From Rhododendron vialii (lineage: Eukaryota; Streptophyta; Magnoliopsida; Ericales; Ericaceae): 64,000 nt of DNA. The notes beneath the pieces were generated by a model. That model had not been told where the DNA came from, did no database searches, and was given only the letters and a program-made list of their open reading frames with translations. A program made the position numbers and the translations under genes. The stretch is from assembly GCF_030253575.1 (NCBI RefSeq), contig NC_080561.1:35115564-35179563 (forward strand). Reading direction: 5' to 3'. Positions 1 through 13,610 of the stretch are shown piece after piece (the stretch's first letter is position 1; each line of letters begins with the position of its first letter).

Positions 1-1020
1 GCTAGTGTAGCTTAGGGTTGTAAATGAGCTAACCATTAAACCCAAGGGCTATCTAACCTCTATCCCAAACACTTGCACCATTACTAATCTACAAACCAAT
101 GGTATGAAGAGTTGAAAAGCAACCTCTACCTCAATACAAATTTTAGCCAAAAAAATCTGTTTCAGGAATGCCTGGATATTGCCGACATTGTAGCTTAATC
201 CTTTCGCATTCCAGAACCTCAACAGAATTGGAACCGAAGAGGGGTTTTACTAAACTTTCTCCTCTAATGGCATGCTACTTTTCAATATAATCAATCATCC
301 AACAGAGTGCCATGGTCCAGTCTCAGTAACCTGCCTATAGGCCCGGATTGCTCAAATTTGAAGAGCCACCCTTGTTCATTTTGTATTTTTATTTTTTTGA
401 CAAGACCCTTGTTCATTTGACAAAACCTTGGTTAACCCAAATTTGAAAAGCAATAGCTTCACATCCCGAACCTGTAGTTGGACCGAAGAGGGGATTTCTC
501 GTCGCTGTGTACCAGGTGGTGCCGTGGTGACGGCCCGTCCTCCCGGACGGTAGCTATGGCTCGAACCGGACATTCCACAGCGGGTCGGGAGCCCCTATGG
601 TCATGCCCAAGGTGGAGTTGCTACGCTGGTTGTCCCCTCCCACCATTTTTAATGATAAAAAAAAAAAGTACCCTACACCACCACACTCATTTCATTTCAT
701 TTCATTTAATCTACTCCTAAATCTTCAACCTCAACTGGAGGAGAAACTAACGCTTTATTCTCCTTAATCTGGGAGGAAAATGGCTCCATTTCGTACGGGA
801 ATGGGAAGGAACATTTTTAATTATCATTGCCATCGGAAAACCTTATTGCTTGACTGATCTTGAACAATGATGCGCCCCCATTTTCTCAACGATTCCCTTC
901 GCATCTAGGCTAATTTTCTAAGGCGCGCATTCTCAGCATTCAATTGCGAATCATCTGCCTCGCAGCAGGGCCATCAGATTCATCTATTTCTAGATGCGTC
1001 TCGCTTGGCACCATCGCCTT
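1..1020. other. Intergenic, no gene recognised
   Basis: No exon or conserved protein is seen in this stretch. It holds an A-tailed retroposon candidate at about 478-671 (listed separately) and a short ATTTC-type run near 690-710. Homology with the second segmental copy becomes visible only from about 1015-1065 on, where 1131-1160 pairs with about 15450-15480. This stretch therefore lies outside the A/B duplication or has diverged beyond recognition. Confidence 0.5.
478..671 (+). repeat. A-tailed SINE-like retroposon candidate
   Basis: A GC-rich block of about 170 bp sits in AT-rich surroundings and ends in a run of A (659-669), as a retroposed short element does. A stretch near 555-570 (GGCTCGAACC) resembles a Pol III B box. 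No clear target-site duplication was found and the 5' end is uncertain. It could also be a piece of an older element. Confidence 0.25.
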
Positions 1021-2912
1021 TTCTAGTCTTGTCAAACAATCAAATTAACAGCATCGCGACCCTTGCCACATTAGTCTATGCCTATGTTACGACTGGCATT
1101 ACGCCTTTGATATACAGCTCATCGCGGAAGATTGCACTTCGAAATCCATGAACACGTGAAAAGGAATTGTTTGAGGGGAAATTGTGGAAAATCTATTCAT
1201 GGATTACCATTTTAAAGAGAATACAAGTGTTCATGGATTTGTCTTTACGTTTATGACTTGAATTATTCTACAGAAGAATAGACTTGCAAGTCCTCAAAGA
1301 CTTGAGAGAAGCCAAGTCCTACACTTTAAGATAAGCATTTGTATGAAGGAAATATTGCAAGTCCATTCTCTTAAAAAGAAATTATGAAAAACCTATTCTA
1401 TCCGTAAGATAGACTGAAACATAAGTTTCAACTATTTTGAGATTTTTTCCATCTTAACCACCACCATCCAACGAGCAGCCGTTCGCAAGACCTCGATGAC
1501 CGATGCATGGGGCAACTCTTTCGGACCTCGTACCATCTATTTGGACCCCTTTAGGTGGGCACTGCGTAAAGAAACTCAGCCTTACCCTGATGCAGAATCC
1601 AGTTAATTACACGAAAGATGTGACAAAAGATTGCCAACCTATCTTAGACGCCCAAAGAGTCGTGCGGTAAACGGAGTTGTAAGTTTAGGACACTAAAGAC
1701 ATAAACGATACCGTCATGAAAACGTTTCCATTTTTATACAACGTCCCTAAGTAGATAATCATTTGCTGCTAGTGAATTTGGCAAGTCCGTCGACCAATTC
1801 TCCAGTTTTGCCTTGGCCTTGACTAACCCTTCTTCGAGTTCACGAACCTTAGCTCTACCCACCTTCAGAGCAGTTTCGCACAAATCCATGTCGATAAGAG
1901 ATTCCGCGCGTTTATTAGCCTTCTTTGCTTCCTCCAACCTCTTCTTCAACCACGACAACTCCAACCCAACATGCTCAAAGTCCTTGATCGCAAGGGTGGC
2001 CTGCCTCAGTACATCCTCTTGCACTTCATTGACCTTAGTGGTAGACATGGATTCAATGAACAAGGCAAACGACTCAAGTAGTAAAGTCTGCAAATTTTGA
2101 CCAAAAATTGAGAATTTAGTGAAAGTGTCCTTGTGAATGTTGAGGATCCTTTCGAGTAAAAGGGACGCCTCGGAAGAAACCCAGTATGCCAAAAATCTGA
2201 TTTTGCCAGCTGGAGCATTGGCAGAGTGAGTCTGTGTGGTCGAACCGTCAGAAATGGTGCTTCGGCTCCTTTCAGTCGGTTCTGGCTCAGAGCTAATAAG
2301 GCGCCTGGAAAAAAACTCAAAGAGTCAATATGTTGACAGCATTAGCTCAGAAATAATTTCCACTGTAGATATGAACAGACCTGCGTTTTCTGTGATGCTC
2401 CAGTTCGATCTGCTTGGATCATTCAAGGGAAAAGGCAAATGCAAGAATTAGATATCTCAACCAGGACATAAGAGAATACCCCAAATCCAAGACAGAACAT
2501 AACAAGAAAACTAGATCCACAACTCTAAAGAATGAGCTAGAGCAGACAAGTTGCAGTTTTTAAGATGGAGTAGTGGGAAAACACAAATAGGAAAACAAAC
2601 ATGGAGACAACATTTTTGGGAGACGTTGCTTCTGCATAAGAGCTAGTTTCGGAACTTAGAAACCAATTCAAAAGGACGACGGAAGGCATTGGAAGGTATT
2701 ATGCAAACATCTATAAAAAGGTCAGCACTGAAAGTCCTCTAGATCCAAAATGAAACGAACTGTAGACAACTATGAAGCATGAATACTTGGGAATGAAGGC
2801 TCGTTGAGTACCTGATGACAATTCACATAATCCAGAAAAGAAGGAGCATCAGGATGCCCACATTGTCCAAAACATTCAGCTTGAGATGATTTCTGAAAGC
2901 AAATGATGTCGC

Positions 2913-4362
2913 CAGGGATGGAGCTAGGGAGGGGCCAGTAGAGGCAGTCGCCCCTGTAAAAAGAAAAAAAAAAAACTTTACTTATTATATGTAAAATAAA
3001 AAGTTTCTATGAAAGTATAGAGGCTCGCCCCCCTCTAGTATTTTGGGAGAAAAGAATCAAATGGTAGTAAGTAGTTAGTAACCTTTGAAATGCAAGGATA
3101 CCAGCGTAAACTTTGTAAATGCTACGGGTTAAATAAAACAAAACATAGTGAGGGTTAACATAGTGAGCACTCAATTATTTAACTCTCAGTTTTTACTCAC
3201 AAAAATCCCTAATCGTTAAGAGGGTTTCATACGTTTTCTTCTCTCTGCCAAAAAAATCTCCATGGCACACCAGACCTCTCTCCCTCTTTCTTGGCACAAG
3301 AATCCCACATCGTCAAAACTTTGAAGACGGTTTCGAGAAAATAAGAACATAGGAGAAGAGATTTTGAGAACTCTAAGTAATCTTGGTGAAATATAAATTG
3401 TAACTATGAAATGAGTGAATACTAGACTCCGCAACACGATGGGGGATGAACTTTAGCAAGTTTCTAAATCACTTACATGGAGAGGGATAATGCGAAAAGG
3501 TTTGATGCCGATTCTAGCATCGATATTTTTAATAACATGAAAGAGCGGAATGCAATTGAAGATGCCTCATTTTACTAGATAAGCTGAGGTAAGTCGTTAA
3601 TACTTTTGCAATATTTATCAACTCCCGTGGTGGCACTGTTGATAACGATTATCATTTTGTAGTCAGTAGTAATCTTAGCTTTATCACTTTGGATTTTTGT
3701 GTTACATTGTTTGGAGGGGGGGAAACATGCTAATAGAACTTCACAGGGAGTAGCTCCTTGCATAGGCAATGTATAATCAATATCTTTTATATGCTTGCTG
3801 CTTTATCTTTTTTAATGTTGTTTGATTTTCTATCTTTAAGGTATGGTGCAAAGGTCGTCGCCACAACAGGCATCCCGCATAGGCATGACACGCTTAAGAG
3901 TGCCATGCCACGCCACGACACATGCACAACACGAGCACGAAAAAAGCACGGGCACGACACATGCACAGTACGAGCACAAACATTCATTTTTAAATTTGCA
4001 ATTGATTGTCGATTGATAGTTGAGTAGAAGCTAACTTAGTTAAAATGTACTCAAACTATAGTGATGCAACTCTTACCTATTTACATTCATTGTATTACGA
4101 AATTGCAATTTTCCATAATATTTTGTATTTTTTAGTTTAATTGTTTTATTTTAGTATTTTTATGCAGAATTGGTCGCATATTTTATTTAAATTCTTTTGG
4201 GAGCATAATTTATGAAAAGCATAATTAAGTATGAAGTAGTCATGTTGCTATTTTTTACATTTTTGAGTTTTAATGTATTCACGTTGTTATGCACGTTTCT
4301 TTTTTTTTTTGTCTCGTATACATGGTCGCTCCTGTGTAGTGAAATTCCTGGCTCCGTCCCTG
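2913..4362. mobile_element. Non-autonomous hAT element inside an exon of copy A
   Basis: The 1450-bp element has terminal inverted repeats CAGGGATGGAGCTAGG and CCTGGCTCCGTCCCTG, typical of plant hAT elements. It is flanked by a perfect 8-bp target duplication, GATGTCGC, at 2905-2912 and 4363-4370. It interrupts the exon that encodes LEDGDI...CFQKS in the sister copy. No transposase frame is seen inside. Around 3860-3980 there is an irregular repeat of GCACGACAC-like words. It is absent from copy B, so it came after the duplication. Confidence 0.92.
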
Positions 4363-5728
4363 GATGTCGCCATCTTCAAGCTGCAGGAGGAGAACAACAT
4401 TTGATTTATCATGTACAAACAGAAAATGACTTGCAATTGACACGCTTCTACCTGACAACCACGAAATGTGACCATCTTGTTCACAACTTCACATATGAAC
4501 GGTGGTTCATATTTTATTTCCCAAAAATGAAATTGAAGTAAGATGGACGCGGACTAAATCCCGAACAACGAGCCCACACAGGAAAGAAGGCAATTGATTT
4601 TTGCCCTCCTGCTTACTATTTGCCCTCCTTTCTGTCTTTTCCTGTCTGAGTTTACAATACTGTCCTTTTCCATGTGAAAGAGTGAATATTAGTGTCGGAA
4701 ATTCACTGGAAAAAAGACAAGGAAAGGAGTGTCGCTATAAAACATGTGAGTGCGAAAATCACTGCCACTAATAAGAAATTCTAGTAAAAGCCTTAAAAAC
4801 AACCGATTTACCTCAAAGAGTTCAATATCTTCATTGGGAGCAAATCCAGCCAACCCATTAATCTTGGACAAAATTTCCACTGACCTCGACATACAATCGC
4901 CCAACATAACTGACAACATATAAAACAGCCTCAGAAACCAACCAAGGCGGAGAGGACAACCCAGCTACGTGCAACACCAACCCAAGGAAAGGAATGTTAA
5001 GTACCTGAGCTCCTCTTTCAAAGGGTCATAAAGTTTGAAAAAAAGAAGAATATCCTTTGCACTCTTAACAGGTGGAGGAATCGGTCGAAGACACTGTATG
5101 GTTGTGATAAAGAAGTTCACCACCTGGGTTACAAGAACCGTGTACTGGCTCTCCCACGCGTGCTAGACTCACATACGCACACGGCTATCATAGGCTGCAT
5201 GCGATGGTCCACTTGGGGATGGAATGCCAGTTATTTTCTATTTTTATTGTATTGTAAATCACTGTGATGCATGATTAAACGGCGAACATTATCACACAAA
5301 CTATATATGCTTATCCAAAAAAAAAAAAAATTGCACAAACTCAGTCAATCAAACTCACAAAAACAAGCACCACGAAATCTAAAACAAACCTAGAAGGCTA
5401 GAACCCTAGTTTTTTTGTTTTTGGCTATAGAAAACTCAGGAAACTGACGAAAACAAACAAAAAAATGAAAATCGAGGAAACACAACACATACAAGCCAAA
5501 CTACGTGGATTTGGTTCGGCTACACACCGAGGGACTTGTTCATTGAGCTACTACGTACAACGAAATGACTACAATCAAATGTGTACGTTTCTTTTTGTCC
5601 CTTTTCTCACACATTCTAGTTAACCAAATAGAAAAACGGCGAACAAACTATGCTTATCCAAAAAAAAAAAAAAAACATACACAAACTCAAATGCACAAAC
5701 TCTTGCAATCAAACTCACAAAAACACGC

Positions 5729-5862
<134 letters not shown>

Positions 5863-6215
5863 CTTCAACCATCTGTTTTCTGAGAAAGGCTAGAACCTTA
5901 GTTTTTTGTTTTTGGCCGCAGAAAACTCAGGAAACAGACAAAAAAAAAAAAAATGAAAATGAGGAAACCGAACACATTCACGCCAACCCACATAGATTTG
6001 GTTCAACTACACACCGAGGGACTTGTTCATTGAGCTACAACAACGAAATGACTACGATCAAATGTGTACGTTTCTTTTCTTCCCTTTTCTCACATATTCT
6101 TGTTAACCAAACAGAAAAATGGCGAACATGCAAATTACACTTATCCAAATAAAAAATACATACACAAACTCAAATGCACAATCTCTTGCAATCAAACTCA
6201 CAAAAACACGCACGG

Positions 6216-6220
<5 letters not shown>

Positions 6221-6258
<38 letters not shown>
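6221..6258. repeat. (GA)n microsatellite
   Basis: GA run of 38 bp in the third unit of the array, homologous in position to the run at 5736-5860. Confidence 0.95.
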
Positions 6259-6260
<2 letters not shown>

Positions 6261-6832
6261 TAATCGATTGTGAGCAAGTGACCTCTTCAACCATTTGTTT
6301 TCTGAGAAAGGCTAGAACCTTAGTTTTTTTATTTTTGGTCGCAGAAAACTCAGGAAACGGACGAAAAAAAAATAAAATCAAGGAAACAGAGCACATTCAA
6401 GCCAAACTACATAGATTTGGTTCGACTACACACCGAGGGACTTGTTCATTGAGCTACTACAATGAAATGACTACGATCAAATGTGTACGTTTCTTTTCTT
6501 CCCTTTTCTCACACATTTTTGCTAACCAAACAGAAAAACGGCGAACAAACTATGCTTATCCAAAAAAAAAAAAAAAAACACACAAACTCAGTCAATCGAA
6601 CTTACAAAAAAAAATAAGCAGGAAATAAACAAGAGAGAGAGAGAGAGAGTAAAAGACCTTTTCAACCATCTGCTTTTTGAGATCCTGAAACAAATAACGA
6701 GTCACAAGCCTACGATTCTCCATTCTTGAGCAGACGAGCTGGAGAAAGAAACCTAGAGAGAAGGGGAAACGTCCAAAGGAAAAGCTGACTCTCAAGGTGA
6801 CATATACCGATGTACACTGCACGCACTCCCAC

Positions 6833-6866
6833 TCCCCCCCCCCCCCCCACCTCTCTCTCTCTCTCT
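6833..6866. repeat. Poly-C followed by (CT)n
   Basis: A homopolymer C run is followed by about eight CT repeats. It lies at the right edge of the tandem array. Confidence 0.9.
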
Positions 6867-8155
6867 ACCTTTTCATGTTTTTCGTGCGAAGGAGTCCACT
6901 TAATAATATATAATAGTAGTACTACCTAAAAATTACTCTCTCGAGTCATGTTTGTTCGTCCATTTTCCTTATTCGAGATCTGTTTTAAAATGTTTATATC
7001 TTTTCATTTATAAAGGGTTTCATAATTTTAAAATTTTCGTATAATAAAACTAATTGAGATCTATAAAATAAAACAAATATTACATATTTTTAAAGATTCG
7101 TATTAAAGACATGTACAATTTTATAAGATGTGTGGAATAGTGGAAAAGAACGGAAAGAGTAATTTCAAACTGAGCATGAATCAATAATTCATAAAAAAAA
7201 ATTGACACAAAACTAAATTAGGCCCTCTCCCACTAGAGTTTATTATTTTTTAAGTATTTTTTTGCTTTACGAAATATGTCATTCTCTCATAAAACATCAC
7301 ATTTAATTAAAATAATAAGTACTTATTTTTGGTTTGTGGAACACATCCTTAATGCAATTTTTTTTTTTGAATAAAAACAAAAAATAATTTAGCTCAATTG
7401 TTTAGCTAAAACACCCCTTAAACAGTTAAATGTTTCTAATAGAAGAAATGATCTTGCCACCTTTGTGGGGACCAAATCTTTTTCAATCTCTGGAAAATTG
7501 TCAAACTTTCCCTCTCATAACAGCAAATAAGGCTTTTTGCATCATAAAAAGTAAAAACCCTAAGTTCGGGCATAGTGACCAGTGACTGTATAAGAACTGT
7601 CTATACTTAATCTATCATAATGTATTAACTATCCGTTCTTAACTTTTCGTTCTAAAAATTTATATGTTTGCCAAAGTTTGAAATACTTACGTGAAGAATT
7701 TAGGTGTTTAATAAGGATACTCAAAAATTCAAAACGCGATTAGTTCTTTCATGAAAAAAACACCAATGTACTTCGATGAGGATTCAATTATGTACATATT
7801 ATTAAATTATCACATAATAACTTATATGCAAATTGCATTTTCTTCTTAGTGAAATTAAGCATTAAGAAGCAACATTAATGGGGTTAACGATATAGTATTT
7901 TTTGTTGTCATATAGACGCTGCCGATAAAAAAAAAATAGACATCAAAATATCACTTGTTTCTATTAAAAAATGTCAAAAATATCATCTAGACAATAGAAT
8001 TAAGAAAAAGGGTAAATTAAGTAGGAGGACATACTATAAGATTTTTTGCTTTAATAAGGACATAAATTTTTTCCCTTAAAGTCTAAAGGACATTCTGTCC
8101 AGAATTTACAAATAAGGCCCCCTAAAGTCACGCGAGCTCAGAATTTAAAAAACAC
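6867..8155. other. AT-rich, no gene recognised
   Basis: No exon or recognisable repeat ends are seen. The stretch is very AT-rich with many short A and T runs. It lies within the foreign block in copy A. Confidence 0.5.
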
Positions 8156-8530
8156 GTGAGCCTCACTTACACCTCTCAAACTTCACTGTACGCCTCTTTG
8201 AAATTCTCTGGAAACGAAAAGGGAGAGAGAGAAAGATCAATCGACAGAGAATTGACAAATCTTTTTTATTTCGATCGATCGATCACTAATGGAACGTCCG
8301 GTGAGTTAATCGACCTCGTTTTCACTTCTCATTCTGGATCGAGTTCATCATTGTCTTCTTCATCTTATGGTTTCATGTCTGTATCTGAATGCATGTTCTC
8401 GTTTTCATTTCTTATCGTCGTCGTTGAGTTCATCATCGTCTTCTCCATCTCCTTCTAACTAGGGTTTCATGTCTGTATTTAAATGCATGTTGGTAAATCT
8501 GTTCGATTCTTGTAGTTTGAAGCAATGATG
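8156..8530 (+). other. Gene-leader-like fragment: 5' UTR, tiny first exon, donor site
   Basis: A CT/GA-rich leader with AGAGAGAGAAAG is followed by ATG GAA CGT CCG at 8289-8300 (Met-Glu-Arg-Pro) and directly by a strong donor, GTGAGT. T-rich, intron-like sequence follows with TCATCGTCTTCTTC words. This is the look of a plant gene's 5' end, but no downstream exon follows before the LTR-like piece at 8691. It may be a captured or truncated gene start. The parent gene is not recognised. Confidence 0.25.
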
Positions 8531-8690
8531 GTCTGTTTGTTAGTCTATATCTATTAGTACACTTGGTATATCTGTTGTTTTGTGTTGGTATATCTATTTG
8601 GATATTGTATTTATGTAGGTGCATCTATTTGGTAGTATTTTGGTATATTTGTTGTTTGTGATGGTACATCTGTTTGTTTTGTGCTGGTAT

Positions 8691-10247
8691 TGTGGGCTAC
8701 CACAGCCCCGGGTGGATTCGGGGCGGCCCGAAAAACAATGGTTTGAATCGAAAAATAGAAGAGTTGCCACCCGGATTTATGGTTTGCCACCCGAGGAACC
8801 GTTTTGATTTTGAAAAAAATTATTAATTGAATTGAAAATCAGAGATTCGTTTGAGGATTCGGAAGCCATGTTATGAGGGGGGAAGGGTTTTATGGCACCT
8901 CCTCGCCCGATACGAGATTGGTCTCTACTAAATATTTGCGGGATTTTTCAAAACCATTTTGCTTCATTAAACATTTAGCAAATATTCACAGGGATATCAA
9001 GTAAAGGGTGTATGCTAGTGCCAGTGTACAATATATGGTAAAATAATGATGAAAAATGGACAATGACGGGAAAGAAATGGAAAATTGCTACTGGAACCAC
9101 TCCCGAGCGCTCGGGACCTCACTCTTGAACGCTCAGGAGCTCTACTACCTGATCCTGCAAACTTTGGTTAAGCAAGTATACTGTAATGTTTGAAGTGAAA
9201 GAAATATTAATGATACGGGCTAATGCTTAACAAAGAATTTAAACAGCCAAGAACTGATCTTGGAAAATCAAATCTTGCCTCATTGCATTTGAAATTAAAA
9301 TTGAACAGGTTCTGGAAGTTCTAGAATGTCTCCAATATTAACAAAGGCATTAAGAGGGAATTTTCAAGGAAAATGTAACTTTAGCATACCGATCTCGATA
9401 TGTTATTTTCACTTTGTTTTCTGAAAATGAAAATGCTTCTGGAAACATCTGAAGACTCTGGATTATTCACAACAAAATTTAATGATGTGGTTATATGATC
9501 GCTAAAATATTCATTTTCCTTGAATATTCGATCAGAAAAATAGAAACGTGGACGAAACCACTCCTAAGCGCTCAAAAGCATTCCTGAGCGCTCGGGAGTC
9601 CTAAAAAGCTCATTTGAAAATTTTGTTTGCAACTCTTTTGCCCTTGTTTTATGATAAGGCCATCCAACCACACATCCAACACAAAATACTAGAGTGGACT
9701 GAATGGCCTCCCTCAGAAGGGAAACATCCCTTAATGGTTTGAAAAAGTAGAAGAATTCTACCTTCTTGAGTGGAACTTAACTTCTTGGCTGGATTTTGAA
9801 GATGGAAAGGAGTGGAAAAATCCAGGAATTAAGACTGAATGTAACTCCTAACTTCCTGCATTTTCTTCTTGATAAATTTATGATGGCTTTGATTTTTGGC
9901 AAGATTTAGAAAGTGATTTTTGTTACTAAAAAGAGTTTTTCACCGGAGAATGAGAGAGTAAGGGTGCAATCTTTCATGGTGCCCAAAATGTAGCATGAGA
10001 CTGCTATTTATAGGGCAAGGGAAAACATTTTTGAATTTTGAAATTTAAAATGAAAATAAAATAAAATAAATATTTTGAGAGGGAAAAACAACATGATTTG
10101 GTCTTCTGAAATCTCTGATGGAGGTTACTGTATCAAGACCGAATATTTGAATAAACATGGCCATGTGCTACTGAAAAAGCTAGAAATTCAAAGTAAAATA
10201 GTTGACCCGAGCGCTCTGGTCAAAGCTCAATTAACACTAGAGACTTT
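8691..10247 (-). mobile_element. Fossil LTR-retrotransposon-like non-coding fragment
   Basis: Three features suggest a regulatory or LTR remnant. Words of the form GAGCGCTCGGGA recur at about 9110, 9560-9600 and 10210. The segment 8740-8900 (GTTGCCACCCGG, then TTCGGAAGCC...GGGGAAGGG...GGCACC) resembles untranslated parts of plant Ty3/Gypsy elements of the Tat/Ogre kind. On the minus strand a TATA-like CTATAAATAG lies near 10000-10012. No gag or polymerase coding is present. The ends are uncertain. A GGTAT at 8686-8690 and again at 10248-10252 might be a short flanking duplication, but this could be chance. It is an old, incomplete copy. Confidence 0.35.
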
Positions 10248-10252
10248 AAAGG

Positions 10253-11622
10253 TATGAAAGATTTCATTGACTCATCATAACATGCTAATGCGAAAACAAA
10301 TTTAACACCATGCGGTTAAAGGGAGACAGCGAACTAGTGACTGTAGCGTTATATATAACGAGAACTCAAGAAAACACTTAAAATACCGAGCGATTAAAGA
10401 TAGACAGTGAAGCAGTGACTCTAGCATAAATATATCCTTCGAATTCAGTTGACTTAAAAGTGGCTTATAAATAACAAATCCCCAAGTGACTAAGCAGTAA
10501 TTTTCTCATTAGGTATCAAATAGATTGCAGATGAACCTGAAAGACAAGCTAGAACGAACACCAAAGATATACACACAACCACAAAAAGAGCAAGGAGAAC
10601 GGTTGACTCATACAGAAAAAGAAGTTGCAATTCAAGAACCCAAGGTCTATTATTCTTGACAGATACAACCACATTAACCAAGTGTACAGGCAACTTAACT
10701 GCAATTTAAATTAAAACTTTATAACAGTTTATAACCGACTAATGCATATCCAATTCACTAAAGAAACAATATTTCGAACAGGCCAACCTTAACAATACTC
10801 TATGTAGAACATGAACGTGCTGACAAAATAATAGCCTTCACTGGACCCTAAAACTCAGGTAAGCCCAATTACGGAAATTTTCATCAAAGCCATCAAGTAC
10901 CAAATTAGCCACCGTCGTCGAATGCTAAGTTACTTTATGAGTGTGGACCCTTATGTTTGAATCATAGATGAGAACAGAAAGACTTGGTATAGAAACTTCA
11001 ATGAAAAGGCATAAGCAACTATTCATTAAGCATCAAAACTTTTAATGGTGAAAAGCATTAGGCGAAGCAGCAAGGCATTTTACTCTCTGGATGTAATATG
11101 TATGCAATACAAAGAAAAGATAAGCCCCGGAATCTTTAAATTTCAGACAGATAGATAAACAAGAATGATTTCTTCGAAGAAGTACGGCTCTGATAGCCAC
11201 CCTAATGTCATCTTACCAGAATGACAACAAGTACATCTTGTTTTTTAAAATTCATGAGAGGCGGCGTTTTAAGTATTAAGTATTAAGTATTAACATCATG
11301 ATACATTTTGTCACTAAAATGTGATTAAGACTTAGGAGTTTAACCTTTAAAAAATTATTACAGTAATAACTAGCCTGAAGTTTGCAAAATGTTGCTCCAA
11401 ACTCATGTTCAGACAATGTGACCATCAGGTTTTCATGTGAAGTTCGGCAATGCAAGAGACACAAACAATTGGTGGATTTAGGAAAATAAACATACGCACA
11501 TGCATATCTTGAAACGGTGAAGGTGAATCTTAAGTGTGGAGCTGTCGTAACTAAAAAATTAAGATAAAGACCAAAGATGAAATAAATAACACCAGAAAGG
11601 AGGAAAAGTCAAAAGCATTTAC
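10253..11622. other. Intron sequence of copy A
   Basis: Collinear with B 19460-20819 (for example 10490-10690 with 19690-19920), with scattered indels and no conserved reading frame. B carries a GA tract at 19521-19575 in this intron that A lacks. Confidence 0.7.
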
Positions 11623-13383
11623 AGGTTGAGCTTCCTCTTGTGGTGTCAAATGCCGAGTTGGACGGTATGTTTTGTTCAAACGCTTTGTCCATAGCCAGAA
11701 ACGTTGAAATTGTACGGGTATGCCAAACTCTTTGGCAACTTCCTCCTGCATACAATCTAAATATTCGAATGCTATAACAAGAAAAGCAATACGTGGTAAA
11801 CATACAAACAAAAACTAGCATTATTCATCCGTTAAGTTTGAAGCACTCTCTATTATAGGTACATCTATGACTTGAATCAAGAGTGTTGGCTTGGACAAAC
11901 GTAAAAGCAGTCTCAAAGGCAGAACAACTAATACCGGTCTCTTTTCTCATGGAATATGTCATAAAACCTTGGCATACAGTTAAATCAATAAGGTAAACAT
12001 ATGGCCTCACAAGAGCTTCAATTGCCAAATCTCTCAATTAACAGTTTCAACTGTCATCAAATAACCGAAGGCCGATTCAGAAACTGAAAGTTCACTGCAT
12101 TCCCTTCGCATAAAGAACTAAAACAATAAAGGCCACCGATAGGCAATATTTTCCTATCTACTTTTCCAGATACAAAGCTCCTCTAAATGTTAACGAGTGA
12201 ACCTCAGCAAGTCCGGGTTTCTAACTAGCCTTGTAGACTGAGCTGACCTTTTTACATACTCTGGTGGGGACGCTTGCTCCTTCTATGCCTGTTTCCCTCT
12301 CGAATCAAGATGCAAATTTATAATAAGTTACACTTACATCTAAATCCACCAAAAATGGTACTCCAATAAATCAAACCTAATCAAACTAAAGTCATTCTGG
12401 TACGCACTTAAACGGTACAAGATTTAAGCAAACTCAAATCCCAGTAGAATGATAAAGAATACCTTAAAAAGGTTAAAATGCATCTGTCTCTCAATACGAA
12501 AGCTACGAACTTTGTTATGATCCACAAGGTCAAAAGACATATCCCTTCCAATCTGTTCCATAAGGTCCTCATCGCGAGCAACCTGACTCATTAAATAACT
12601 GATCAGCAAAGAATGATCCACAATTAATTTGCTAATGGAATCTCATCATCCATCCCGAAGTGATATGGGCGGTATATTCCCGTCATAACATGAAACTTCA
12701 GGGGGAAGTTAAGAAAGTTGTAGCCTTTACAGTAGTATATTGATGTGCTTTTGCCATTTCCGTTCTCTTTTGATACTTTCTTCTTGTGCTTTTGTCAACC
12801 TTATCTGCGATTTGAAGTCCGAAGTCCACAGAGTCGGTTAACAATTTGATTGACCAAAAAATCATGAATCCAAGGCGACACTCGATTTGAATTACTTTAG
12901 ACAAAGTGGTCTGCTATGTTTTCTCCTTGTCAATTAAGCATACATATTACATAAACAAGTGCACGCATGCATTAGAGTATTTTGTAAACTTCAGTGGAGT
13001 TTCTGAACCCAATATTTGGTAGGCTAGCTGTGGTATATAAGCAAAGAACAGAAAAGAAAGTAGTTAAGTGAAGATTAAACAAACTGACAAACATTGGAAG
13101 TACAATTGTGAAGCTTTGACCTGGAAATTTTAGAAGGGTGATAGAATTATTTCTCTGACTAACAAATCCACATAGAAAACAGTCTGCAAATAAGAAACTG
13201 AAGAATAAATTAAATTCATTTATCATGAATAACTGATCACCATACCTATATTCATGAGCGCAGATATTGAATTAGATCTCTAGAGGCCTACCACTCTGAT
13301 CCCTTCAAGCTTTGATTTTGGGGCATAGTTCCACAACATAATGTCCCTTGAATTCCTTGACTTTCGGGGGGGGGGGGGTGGGG

Positions 13384-13535
13384 GGCGGCGCATTAATTTA
13401 GTGGTAAAACTTTCTAAGAGCAGTTACTAACTATGTGCACATATTACCAAAGGTCTATTTCAAGTCCTCCTCCGATCATTGGGGATTATATAGGTACTGT
13501 TATTGCTGTTAACTTTCCACAATACCGTAAGGTCT
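13384..13535 (+). repeat. SINE-like candidate
   Basis: GCATTAATTTAGTGGTAAAAC resembles a tRNA-type A box region, and about 70 bp later GGTCTATTTCAAGTCC resembles a B box. No A-tail or target duplication is clear. Confidence 0.25.
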
Positions 13536-13554
13536 AGGAATTGAAATAGCTCAC

Positions 13555-13610
13555 AACTCGTGACAAAACTCATCCACCATAGGTTTCTCCAAAGAACTGT
13601 AGCAAACGAC
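13555..13610 (-). pseudogene. Out-of-order UBP12-like exon remnant
   Basis: It reads VVCYSSLEKPMVDEF, matching the first exon of copy C (VVRFRSLEKPKEDEFSLK). The acceptor side is kept and about 150 bp of upstream intron also matches C (13620-13760 with 53210-53360). In an intact UBP12-like gene this exon follows the exon ending YVHHHQ; here it lies upstream of the exons that should precede it. No open frame continues through it. Confidence 0.75.

Noticed and set aside
478-720. 80-residue plus-strand frame
   Set aside because: It covers a GC-rich repeat ending in an A-tail; no protein family.
11825-12037. Minus-strand frame with VRPYVYLIDL that might be another UBP12 exon
   Set aside because: The matching stretch of copy B (about 21140-21230) does not keep the frame, and it lies in an intron between recognised exons.
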